A stretch of DNA of 64,000 nt from Dreissena polymorpha (taxonomy: Eukaryota; Mollusca; Bivalvia; Myida; Dreissenidae). The notes beneath the pieces are model-generated. The model saw only the letters and a program-made list of their open reading frames with translations, was not told the origin of the DNA and did no database searches. The translations under genes and the position numbers were made by a program. Shown one piece after another: positions 24,139 to 33,965 of this stretch. The stretch covers positions 126,485,472 through 126,549,471 of the forward strand of contig NC_068355.1 in NCBI RefSeq assembly GCF_020536995.1, in the 5' to 3' direction. How positions within the stretch are numbered: the stretch's first letter is position 1; each line of letters begins with the position of its first letter.

Positions 24139-24741
24139 ATTTACGAAAATACTGAATGCTTACGCATGCTTTTTTTGTTCGTAAAGTTGCGTTAAAACTT
24201 ACGTAAAACTTACGTACGCATTTTTTAGTAAAACGCATTTGCGCAAAAATTTCAAACGTACGCAAGGAATTACGAAAATCGTAGACATACGCTAGCGTAA
24301 CTCTGTTAGTAAAACGGTCCCCAGGACCTGCATTATATGTGCTTAGTAGCAAACTGACTGCATGTAACCCCCCAAATTCCACTTCCGTTAAGGGTTATGT
24401 AACATATAAGGGAACCCAACCCCTTCAAATTTGAATTAAAGGCACTTTTTTCATAGGTATAATTTGTTTTAAACAAAATCACAAAGTCCAGTACAATGAC
24501 ACGCAGATTTATTCATTAAAATTTACTTTGAAAGCGTCACGCGTAACAGCGTTTCGCGTCAAGAATTAAGGTAGAAAAGCCGACCTTGGTTACATCATAC
24601 ATGCAGCATTAGACTCCATGCAAGGCATCACTTTCGATTCTAATAGGCAAAGCAGATGTAACATATGACTTAATAAGTGAAAAAAATCATCAATGGCAAT
24701 ATATGTCAATCATAGCAGGTTTGACCAAGATTCGAAGATAC

Positions 24742-24991
24742 TTTTTTTTATTTTTTGGGTCACATTTTAGGTTAAATCCACGTAGAAGCAGCATTTCTGA
24801 TGTCATTTGACACAACAAAAGGGCTTGCTTGCATGGAAAAACAACACACTTTACTTCCTGACTCAAAAAGATGTCAGACATGAGCTTTAATTCTTCTGTC
24901 ACACCTGGACCTATGATTCCTCGGCTCGAGTTCCGTCTCGGACAGGCTCCGGAAAGTGTCAGTCTGGCCCGGGTGCTCAATTCCGTGTAAT
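24742..24991 (-). CDS. Candidate exon of an unrecognised gene (copy 2)
   Basis: Tandem copy of 17456-17706, one base shorter in the A-run before the presumed donor. The first coding residues after the acceptor would be YTELSTRARLTL. On the same strand 5 kb upstream, at 30137-30202, lies a possible first exon, but its phase does not fit this one directly. A missing middle exon would be needed. Confidence 0.35.
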
Positions 24992-25205
24992 CTGAGAAAA
25001 CAAAAAGGTTTTTTGTGCACATTTACCCATTAGGGTGCCAACTTATGTAAGTGAGATACAATGGTTTATCATAGCGAGTCTTCGCTACTGAGTAGGTGGC
25101 GCCAGCCGTCCCGGTCCTACATTCGGATTACATTCGATTTTTATCGGTGCCGCTGAAAAGCAAACATTTACTTCCTTGTTCTAAAATCGATCAAAACTCG
25201 TTAAA

Positions 25206-27100
25206 ATGCCTTCGACTTGTTGTTCTGTACCTGGCTGTCATGAACGGGGAGGTCACGAATACCCAAGTGATCCAATTAGGAAAGCTACATGGGTTCAGGC
25301 CGTTCGGCGACTTGATGAAAATACACCGAAATTGTGGACGCCAACAAAGTCTTCAGTCGTTTGCAAGAAACACTTCAAACCAAGTGATTACGTGAAGGAG
25401 ACTATTACTGGTATGCCAATGTTATTGATAGATGAACAAAAGCGCATATTTATTCATTGTACATAACGAAATTCCTTGAATTGAAAACGAAAGTAGGAAA
25501 TCAAAATCAGTAATTCAGTGAGTAGGTGGGGTAATTGTTCATTGATTTTTTTTGGGACAAGATTAGTAGGAAATCTAAATTGCTGTAACTGCATTGAATA
25601 TATGCAGACTTCAGTATACAAATAATTTATTTTTCATTAATGCTGATAGCTATGATTTGGCTACTTTATGTGCATATGATATGACCATGGGTAGGCTTAC
25701 AAGGTCGTGATAAAAAAGTTTCTTCAAGCATTTTTCCCCCAACCGGCTACTTTCTATTTCCTTATTGAAGTACCCTTTTCATTTGACGCAACTCATTATA
25801 TGTCAATTTATGTCATTATTAGCAAGCAAGACTTAGCGGTAGTGTTTTTCATAAATGAATATCAACTATATATTTATATAAATTCATGACTTTATATTTT
25901 TGTCTAATTCCAGGTCTACAACCTAGATATGGAAGGCTACTTTTGACAGCAGTACCAAGTATTTTCCCTTGGACACAGATGGAAACCGAGACGGCTAAAA
26001 GCAGAGTGGAGCGCATGAAATGGAGAGATTGTAGGCAATTAGAGTATGACACTGCCTGTAAAAAAAAAAACTTAGAGAGGACTTTCAGCGAACCAGTTGA
26101 TTGTGTGGAAGAAGCGATTGAGCAGGAGTTATTCACAGCAACTCCTTACTTTGAAGAGGAGATATCGCTTACAAACGCTATGACCCAAACCAGTGAGACG
26201 CCCATGTTTTCAGTTAAAAAATTTGCTTCGAACAATATACTTATTCATTTTTATACGGGGTTGGAATCGTACAGCAAATTTATGTTTGTGTTGAACTCAC
26301 TTGGACCAGCTGCGTACTATTTACGTTACATTTATTTTCAAGTGTCAGGAATATCGATTCAAAATCAGCTTTTCATGACTTTAATGAAGTTAAGAAGATA
26401 TTCAACAGATTTTGAACTATCAACCTTCTTCTCTGTGTCCCAGTCAAGTGTATCCAATATTGTTTATACTTGGATTATATTCATGTCGATACAGTGGAGG
26501 GAAGTAAACATTTGGCCAAGTGGCGAGCTTGTGCGGTATTTTATGCCGACTGACTTTAAAATAAAATTTCCCAAGACAAGGATAATAATAGATGAAACTG
26601 AATGCCCAATAAAAAAGCCAAAAGCACCGACAGCACAACAGTCGACATATTCAACGTACAAGAATAGAAACACAATCAAAATTCTTGTTTGATCAACACC
26701 AGGGGGATTGGTCAACTATGTATCCCAAGCGTATGGAGGTTCCACCAGTGACAGACAAATCGTGGAACGGTGTAAAATTGTAAGTGCCTGTGACCCGGGA
26801 GACAGTGTGATGGCCGATAAAGGCTTTAATGTCCAAGATCTGTTTGCGACAGCAAATGTGCAGGTGAACATTCCGACTTTTTTTCGAAAACAAAACAGAA
26901 TGTCTGGGAAGATTGTGTTAAAAGACAGGAAAATTTCAAGCAAAAGGGTTCATATTGAACGTATTATTGGACTAGGGAAAACGTACAGAATATTAACATG
27001 TCCATTATCAGGCACAGAAACAAAGTTATCATCTCATATAACATTTATATGCTTTATGTTGTGTAATTTCAAAACATGTATAATCCCAAAACATGCTTAA
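25206..27100 (+). pseudogene. ISL2EU THAP-domain DDE transposase with one in-frame stop (~463 codons)
   Basis: Exon 1 (25206-25410) encodes a THAP zinc finger: Cys6 and Cys11, Trp29, Cys53 and His56, in MPSTCCSVPGCHERGG...VVCKKHF. Exon 2 (25914-27100) starts after TTCCAG and continues with an AVPSIFPW motif, typical just after a THAP domain. A helix-turn-helix-like stretch (SVSQSSVSNIVYTWI) follows, then the DDE catalytic region: Asp in IIIDETECPI, Asp in VMADKGFNVQD and Glu in HIERIIGLGKTYRIL. An in-frame TGA at 26690-26692, where related proteins usually have Gly, separates the first Asp from the rest; the frame stays open on both sides. The first six dozen residues bind DNA in this family. 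With the TGA read as stop, the product would lack two catalytic residues. Confidence 0.8.
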
Positions 27101-27327
27101 ATCTTAGTCAACAGTGTGACTGACACATTGTGTTCATGTTGGGTTTTGAGGTGTTTCTCCATGTGTATATATTACATACAGCATTTCTTGTTAGGCCAGA
27201 GGGCTGAATTCTATAACAGAAACAAACAATGATATTTGTTTCAATTCTTTTAATTAAAATAATAGGTCTAGTGCTATCTTTAATCTCTCCCTGCTTTCAT
27301 CAAGGGTGACACAGGACACATCATGAC

Positions 27328-27525
27328 ATGAAGCGATACACGATATTTTGTGCGACAAACGAAGCGACACATGATATTTTGCGCGATACACGAAGCGACA
27401 CGCGAGAATGTACCACGAAATATCGCCCTTGTGTAGTTAGCCCAAAAGGCGATATATCGTGTTAAATATCGCGTGTCGCTTCGTTTATCGCTCAAAATAT
27501 TGTGTGTCGCTTTGTGTATCAAAGC
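27328..27525. repeat. Inverted repeat array of GCGATACACGAAGCGACAC motifs
   Basis: The left half repeats CGATACACGA.. / GAAGCGACAC three times. The right half carries the complements (GTGTCGCTTCGTTTATCGC), meeting around CCTTGTGTAGTTAGCCC. It forms a strong hairpin between the converging ISL2EU genes. It is probably a MITE or part of a palindromic satellite; no coding potential was seen. Confidence 0.65.
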
Positions 27526-27652
27526 TGTACAATAAGTTATAATAAGTATCTTTGCTTGACTAGAACTGTTGCATGAACACTTTATTTTGATACAAATGTA
27601 AATAAAATACAATGAATAAATCAGACTTGGTGCTTTCAGTCTGAATACTTAA

Positions 27653-27880
27653 TCCATTTATGCCTAGCGTCTAGAAAGAAGGCCTTGGCAAACAGCGTAG
27701 ACCCAAATGAGACGCCGCATGATGCGGCGTCTCATCTGGGTCTGCGCTGTTTGCTTGAAGGAATTTCTGTAAGAAATATTCTAAATATAGAAATAAATAC
27801 TAGTATACTTAACATCCATAATTTTGAAAATAAACTGATTCAATTTAGAAAGATGGGAGAGTCCACTAGGCATAAATGGG
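27653..27880. mobile_element. 228-bp TTAA-flanked MITE (piggyBac-like) with inner hairpin
   Basis: The ends are TCCATTTATGCCTAG and CTAGGCATAAATGGG (inverted), and TTAA lies on both sides (27649-27652 and 27881-27884). Inside is a hairpin built on GAGACGCCGCATGATGCGGC with GCAAACAGCG outside it. TTAA plus pyrimidine-rich ends suggests a piggyBac-type non-autonomous element; this is inference. I recognise the sequence type as a frequent dreissenid repeat. It inserted at the stop codon of the nuclease gene. Confidence 0.7.
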
Positions 27881-29785
27881 TTAATAAGACTTGTTAAAAT
27901 GCTTTTCAACAAGAACAGGCTTGAAATAGGTGTTGAAGAAAGCTTTCAACTGACTGACTATTTGTGAAATAAAAGGTTCATTTCTTTGGATATCAAAGTA
28001 CTTTATGTCCTCAACTTTTAAATTCTCTGCAGTACATATAATAAGAGTGCATGTTTGTGCTCCAGTACAAAGAAGTTGTCCTTGAATTTGGTAGTAGTAA
28101 TTATGATTCATATCAAGGGAGTAATTTCCACTGTCATCACAGTTTAAATAAGGAACCGTGACAGGAGATATGGGTTTGTCTCTTGCTGTATAAGGGCATT
28201 TAACTTCAACAAGATGAGTTTTATCAATAACTCCATCTGGTGACGCTGCTAGGAATGGGTACTGTTCTGCGACGACTAACCCACAGCTATGTACAGTCTT
28301 GCCGGTGTCTTCCATGAATTTCGTTACAGCGACCGATTCATGTTTCCTCTCATGTTCCAATGGAGCCGCTTTAATTTCCCTGGTTTCAAGCAGTGACCTT
28401 GCGAGCTCATGTTTGTCGGCCCTTTGTGTGGATTTACAAATTTTTCCGAACATTGACGATGGAATTCGCTTGGATCGCTCCTCTATCCACAATTTATTAG
28501 TACTTTGACCTAATGTTTTTTTTCTCAATATCAACGACTACGGCTGAGCTTATTTTCGTTACCAAAATTCTTTCAAGAAAATTTTCTTCTGGGGTAAGTT
28601 TCAAGTAGTCGTGATCCAATGCCACAGCCTTAGTATTTGCAGGTTCAAATGTTTGAAATATTGGCATTTCCGAAATACCTGGAAAGTTTAAGCAAACATT
28701 TCTAAAATGATCTTGATAGTTGGCAGCATTTCTAAATTCTTCTGGTCGGGGATCAAAGTCAATGTTTGTCAACTCGGCAGCTCCAGGCATATCTAAGGCA
28801 TTTGCTTTTATGGGGCTTTCAATGAATTTTTTGCATTTGTGAAAACTCTGCAATTTTTGAGTGCACGATTCTTCCGTCTTTACTGTCATTTTCTTGCAAA
28901 ACATAACTGCACCATATAGCACCGTGTTAACATGTTTGCAGTGAGCTTGTGGTCCCATTCCTGCAGCACATTCACACTGTGCCTCTGTAATAGACCCATC
29001 TAAGCCGAGCTCAATATCAACTGTGTAGGACACACCTTTCTTCATTTCTGCGTGACAGCTTGATTTAATGAAAACCCATGTTTCTCTGCGTGACATCCGG
29101 AAGTACCTTAAAAACTGTTCATTATAAAACCTCTGCACATGTTCATCCAGATTCTTATCAAGCGGGGCCAGATACGATTGCACCTTTCCGAGATCTGTTT
29201 TGGGAAATTTAGAATCCGAGTTTACATCAGAGTATGTAGTGGCATCTGGTAACTTCATGTGATATTCCGGTTCCAAAGTCTTTATTTTACCAAAGTTCTG
29301 ATTTCTCTCGTATGATATAAGCCTGAAAAAAACACATTTAGCTTTTGAAAGTCATTAAAATAAAAGATGCGCGAGCAAAGCATCGGTAAAATAACCCCAC
29401 CCATTACATTATGTACAATCGCCGATGTACATGAAACAAAGGGAACGCAAGTATTTTCTGTCACTAATTAAACAGAAAACATTTTGATATAGAACAGACA
29501 GCATAGATTCTATTAGATTGTTTTAATTATAAACGAAATATCGTTTCGAAATACATGCAGGATACATTATGTGCATTTTAAAGACATTTAACGTACACGA
29601 ATATGCCCCGGCGTTATTCTACTTTCGGTTTTCAAATGTGTGTGTTTTTTCTAAGAATATCAGCGTAACGGAAAATTTACGTACCTTTCAACAAGTTCAT
29701 TTTTACGTCCAACTGTTCGTGCACCCCGTATTTTTAATTCTGCCCTTAATTCGGGCAGTGTTAATGATCCAAACTTTGATTCCAT
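27881..29785 (-). pseudogene. ISL2EU second protein: SAP + SWIM zinc finger + YqaJ-type exonuclease (~513 aa), one frameshift
   Basis: Exon 1 (29685-29785) encodes a SAP DNA-binding motif (LTLPELRAELKIRGARTVG). Exon 2 (27881-29322) joins in phase as ELVERLISYERNQ. The middle part has a SWIM zinc finger (CECAAGMG...HCKHV). The C-terminal third is YqaJ/lambda-exonuclease-like: SMFGKI, KHESVAV, Asp in AASPDGVID, Glu-x-Lys in LVEVKCPY, and Gln in YYQIQGQLL. An eight-T run (28516-28523, A on the coding strand) puts the nuclease part one frame off the SWIM part. Seven would keep one frame, so this is either a young lesion or a homopolymer error. Known role of the fold: metal-dependent 5'-3' resection of DNA ends. 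Its part in transposition is unproven. The stop falls in the TTAA next to the MITE. Confidence 0.82.
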
Positions 29786-29866
29786 GTTTATCGCGTCTAG
29801 TCTATGATAATGCTTATCTTAGAATGTATAGTGAAAGCTGATGGACCGGGTTAAGTGGCGCTACCT

Positions 29867-31282
29867 GGAATTTGGCAGGGGAAGATAACCAACTAATATC
29901 TGCCATTAGAGTAAGCTTTCAATAGTCTTTGTTGCTTTATTTGCTGCAAATGGATAAGTCACCACGCCGGCATCACATTGTCGGGCACACTGGAAAATTT
30001 ATCGCCACAAAATGTGGTTTCAGAGCTGTATTTATTGTAAAAATCCCAATTTTCCTAATTTTGGTGACAAAAGTGTGCCAGGATATCAAAGAAATCATTT
30101 TACAATAGATTTCATTGAAAATAACGGCGTACTAACCTGCAAAGACACCGATCCTCTCAACACGACTGTGCGAGTGTTGAGGGCCGTCTCCGAATCAGTC
30201 ATACTGTGCAGTTTTTGATAGCCTGTCACTTCAGCCGGACTTGTAAACCAATTGGGCAACAGTTCAGGCAGAGCTATAGACCCATTTCGATACCACATAA
30301 AAATGGACACTTAGGATTACGCATAATATTGAGGTCACTTAAATACAGATTCCCTGCTGTTTTTCACGCAGGGTTTATCACAACAACATCTTTCGAGGAT
30401 AGAAAGCATAATATTATTATCATTTTTGTGTTTTCAGCTGAATTCTTGATTTAACTTGAACTCAGCAAGATATCCAAACAGGAAAAATAAGGCAAAGTAG
30501 TGTTATTCTGAGTAGATCTGCCTGACGGGATTGAAGGCGAAGGCAGATGGCAGTGTCGGTCCAAATTTGGCGAGCATTTTTAACAGTAAAAGGCTCAAAA
30601 AGTAAACAATAGTAATAAATACAGATGAAATGAAAACATGCATTAGGTTCATTGTTGAGACTGATGCAAATTAATGTCAAAATGTCACTGAAAAACAATA
30701 CCGGGTGTTTACGTAGTCTTAGAATATGTCTCCGGTTTCGGTGTAATTTTCCAGCATTTACCCCCTTAGGACCCCCAAGTGCAACAGCCCTATTGGGTCA
30801 AAATGACATATGGCAGTTATGTTTTGCAAAACAGAGAGTTTTTGATGGTCAATTGTCAAAGTTATGGCAGACGACTAACTTGGTCGGCAGTTCTTAAAGG
30901 TTAACATGCCCAATTAATTTCCTTCTTTGTTATATATAAAATTCGCAATCTTTGATCTCAAATTTCACCATGACCGAGCGATAAGCCAATATATCAGTAT
31001 AAATGACTGGAAAGGTTGTTTCATAAGCTTACAAAAAAACTGCATTTGAAAAAATTCTATACGCCGTAACTCAAAATAATTACCTTAGAACATATGCACC
31101 GGTTTTGACAGCTACCGGAATTGCCATTTGAAGGCAAACACCTATGCCCTACTATTGAGGCTGGCAACCACCAACATACACAGAAATGCACAAATCAGGC
31201 CTTTTGCCCTGTGACTTACACATGTACCTTTAAACTGATACCAAAACTTATCATTTCAAATGCATTTTTAAAATTCTATGCA
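29867..31282. other. Gap between ISL2EU and the third 83-bp copy; mostly unrecognised
   Basis: No clear gene. A small possible first exon on the - strand is listed separately. The rest is AT-rich sequence with no repeats I can name. Confidence 0.5.
30137..30202 (-). CDS. Possible first coding exon (22 codons) of a host gene
   Basis: On the - strand an ATG at 30202 opens MTDSETALNTRTVVLRGSV, then SLQ followed by a GTTAGT donor. It lies upstream, in the same direction, of the candidate exons at 24742-24991 and 17456-17706. The ISL2EU element would then sit in an intron of that gene. Its phase-0 donor does not join directly to those exons. Short and without homology evidence, so weak. Confidence 0.25.
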
Positions 31283-31365
31283 CCAGGACCTGCATCATAG
31301 TAGCTTAGTAGCAAACTGACTGCATGTAACCCCCCAAATTCCACTTCCGTTAAGGGTTATGTAAC
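31283..31365. repeat. 83-bp flank sequence, third copy (empty-site-like)
   Basis: Matches 17035-17117 at about 79 of 83 bases. Here it is preceded by TTCTATGCA instead of the Harbinger end, giving CACCAGGACC across the place where Harbinger ends in the other copies. Confidence 0.75.
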
Positions 31366-32151
31366 CTTCATCGGTTGTTAAACCGTAACTAAAAGGCGCG
31401 GTCCACTAAAAAAAAAACTCAATATACCAGATTATCAGTCTTTATAACCCCACGGTGCAAGTTTGATGTATTTTCTTGCTTTGTAATTTGTAAGGTTTCA
31501 TTTGCTTAAATGTTTGATAAGCTACTATTAGTAACATTACATTTGTTGGTTTCTCGAATTGATTCGTACTCAATAATTTCGTACTCGTTTTTCTATAAAG
31601 CAACTTTTCTATAGTATAAAGCTATGTTTAGATCTAACTCATACTTCTCACAAGTATTTAAGCTTTGTTGATATTAATTAATGCAGTCGAAGAAAGTTGC
31701 ATTCTGAATTTAATGATTTTTGACTGATTTTGAGGCAATATAGTAAACAAATGTCTTTCTTCTTTTGTAGTATTTTACCGCATTTTGGTCTTGTGCCACG
31801 GGTTTTCTTCATGTTAGCAACGTCAGAGCATGACAACGAGCCATATTTATTGTATACTACTATTCTTTAAATAATGATCGGATGTTTGGACAATGCTTTA
31901 TAGAGTGCCAACGTTATAATTATTTCACTGAAGCTAAGTAAAAGTACAAATTATTTGAAGAAGTTTGAGTAACATTATGCTGATTGACTGTACATGTACA
32001 CAGAAAACATGTCGGTTTAATACATTTAAAAAATTTCTGGTGCTAGTTATTGCTGGTAAGACATGGACCCATACCAAGTTTCCCACATCATTTTCCTTTT
32101 TCAGATCCAATTGGAATATTTGTCATTTATATTGTGTTTAATAGATTGCAG
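31366..32151. other. No recognisable feature
   Basis: AT-rich sequence. A short open stretch after TTCTTTTGTAG near 31770 was seen but has nothing to join to. Confidence 0.4.
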
Positions 32152-33203
32152 TTGATCGTTGGGCGCTGATCAGAATTCTATATGACCTATTCAAGGGTGA
32201 ACTTTCAAGTAAGTACGTGTCTCTTTACTTAATTATAATGAAACTGTTTGAAAGAAGCAATCCATAATTATAAATGTATTACTCAAGATGCAACTTGTAG
32301 TAAATAAAAGTATTTTGAAGTAAATTAATGTAAACGTTTTTGACTTAAGTCACTTCTTTTTGTTAACAAATGACTATGGGAAGTTTAAAACTGTTAATTT
32401 GTAGGGATACTCTGCTCGGATGACACCAATAACCCTGAAATAACACTACCCTGGACCAGTTGCTCCAACCTCTCCTCAGTTCAAACCAGCCCACACAGCC
32501 ATATGAGACCACACATATTGGTACATTTGCTAACTATTTTCTGCCATTACACCACTTCTTGTAATTATTATGAGTTAAGTCATATATGATCATGTGATTA
32601 AATAAACAAACAAAAACAACAGGCAAACAAACTTATTTTGATTTAAATTATGGATATTTAAGCGAAAAGCTTACCATAACTGCAATATTTAATATTTTAG
32701 TGGAATGCACAATAAGCAATTAACATGTTTGAAGAATGCCTTCATGGCAAGAGTCCATGATTCATAAACCACGTGCCCCTAACATGGCTATAATAGATTC
32801 TAGACCTTTTTGAGTTTATTATTTCATACAAAGGAAGGGACCAGGGCTTTTTTCAGCTGTTTTTATAGCTGTCATTCGGTCATATTCCTAATGGCAAAAC
32901 ATATCTTTTTTTTCCCAAATCCAGGACAAAAATTCCAAATTGATAGTTTTAATTTTAAAAGTTTATAAATAATGAGATTTTTAGTGTACAAAAAGGACTA
33001 ATAGGTTGAAATAACCAATAAAATGATTGGTTTTCATTCTATTTTAAAACAATATACTAAGAGTCAATATTTTTTGCTAATAATATTTTCCCAATTTGGG
33101 GCGAATTGACCCTTGATTTCCCAATTTCTGTTTTGGTGTAAATCGTTTGCAGATCTACTGGTGTTTGAGATTCTCAAGAGGAGGAAACAAGCAGCATCAG
33201 TGA
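32152..33203 (+). CDS. Weak candidate three-exon gene fragment
   Basis: Three stretches with splice-like borders join in phase: 32152-32208 (GATTGCAG before, GTAAGT after; DRWALIRILYDLFKGELS), 32405-32520 (ILCSDDTNNPEITLPWTS onward; TTTGTAG before, GTACAT after) and 33153-33203 (IYWCLRFSRGGNKQHQ then TGA). The matching phases and good acceptors are the only support. No family is recognised and no start exon was found. The third exon could instead use another frame that leads into the repeat at 33195. Confidence 0.22.
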
Positions 33204-33440
33204 ATACCCTGCTGACATGATTGATGAAAATGTGTCCAGCAAGACTACTAGTTCTCATGAAAATGTGGCCAGAAAGACTACTAGTTCTCGTAAAAAAATG
33301 GCCAGAAGACTACTAGTTCTCGTGAAAATGTGGCCAGCAAGACTTTTAGTTCTACTGAAAACGTATCCAGCAAGACTGATAGTTCTCGTGAAAATGTGGC
33401 CAGCAAGACTGTTACATGTAGTTCTCCTGATCATGTGTAT
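33195..33440 (+). repeat. 33-bp minisatellite with coding-like 11-residue units
   Basis: About seven imperfect units of the type GAAAATGTGGCCAGCAAGAC + TACTAGTTCTC. In one frame each unit reads ENVASKTTSSR-like, for example ENVSSKTTSSH then ENVARKTTSSR. Near 33290 a unit has a different length and the frame changes, after which ENV..KT units continue in another frame. It could be a decayed exon with Ser/Thr-rich repeats, or a plain minisatellite. Confidence 0.6.
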
Positions 33441-33499
33441 TCGATGGTTGAGTTTTTTTAGCAATCAGACTTTTTGTCTGTTGACAAAGCTAATTTATA

Positions 33500-33965
33500 G
33501 GTTTCACTTCATGAAAACTTCAAGAAGTAAATTTTCACGAAGTTTCAAGAATAATTATATTCATGAACTGTTCATGAAGTAAATACTTATTGACTAAAAA
33601 TGAGACATTAAAATATTGAACAAAAAATGCATGAACTCTCCATGAAGTAAAGTTTCATGAACAACTGAGCAAGAAATTCATGAATTCTTCATGAATATGA
33701 GATATGTAAAGTTTCATGAATAAATCTTAAATGTTTATACTTCATGAATACTTCATGAATATTATGTTTGTAAACTACTTGAACTCTTCATGAACTATTC
33801 ATGTGCATTAAGTATGCATAATATGATGACGATTTAATGCATTTTCCACTTCATGAATAGTTCATGAACTGTGTTTTATGAACTGTTTTTCATGAAGTCT
33901 TCATGAAATACCTTTATGAATGGTTCATGAAGACAATGCGAATACTTCAAGAAGTATTCTTAAAC
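33500..33965. repeat. Dense cluster of the palindrome TTCATGAA
   Basis: I count 15 exact TTCATGAA octamers between about 33507 and 33935, plus near-matches such as TTTATGAA, TCCATGAA and TTCAAGAA. Many are extended to ACTTCATGAA or TTCATGAAGT. Spacing is irregular, so it is not a simple tandem array. No reading frame of interest. Confidence 0.85.

Larger units (their letters stand above)
18541..24321 (-). mobile_element. Partial Harbinger copy with whole transposase and right end
   Basis: It contains everything from Myb-like intron 5 through the transposase to the right terminal block, ending GTAAAACGGTCCC at 24321 with CAG outside. The left terminal repeat and five Myb-like exons are missing, so it has only one end and should not move on its own. 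It could still express transposase. Confidence 0.85.
18541..25825. repeat. Second copy of the 7.29-kb tandem duplication
   Basis: Begins TAAATTTCGCAGTCATG, matching 11254 on, joined directly to ATTATTAGCAA, the end of copy 1. The junction has about one extra A and no long homology. Copy 2 ends at 25825, after which ISL2EU intron 1 continues uniquely. Confidence 0.95.
25094..29866 (+). mobile_element. ISL2EU-type DNA transposon (~4.8 kb), two convergent genes
   Basis: The left end AGGTGGCGCCAGCCG (25094-25117) and the right end, read inward AGGTAGCGCCACTTAAC (29866-29843), match at 18 of 24 positions. The start codons lie 89 and 58 nt inside the ends. The THAP + DDE transposase gene runs rightward, and the SAP-SWIM-YqaJ gene runs leftward. 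A transposase plus a YqaJ-type nuclease is a combination I recall for the ISL2EU (IS4EU) superfamily. Two smaller inverted-repeat elements sit between the genes. Each gene has a single lesion, so the element seems recently inactivated, or nearly intact with sequencing errors. The 2-bp target duplication expected for the family could not be fixed. Confidence 0.82.

Noticed and set aside
26444-26943. Minus-strand frames over the THAP transposase
   Set aside because: They lie opposite the DDE coding sequence and have no domain of their own.
33195-33440. CRISPR-like array
   Set aside because: Units are contiguous with no unique spacers, and the DNA is clearly eukaryotic.
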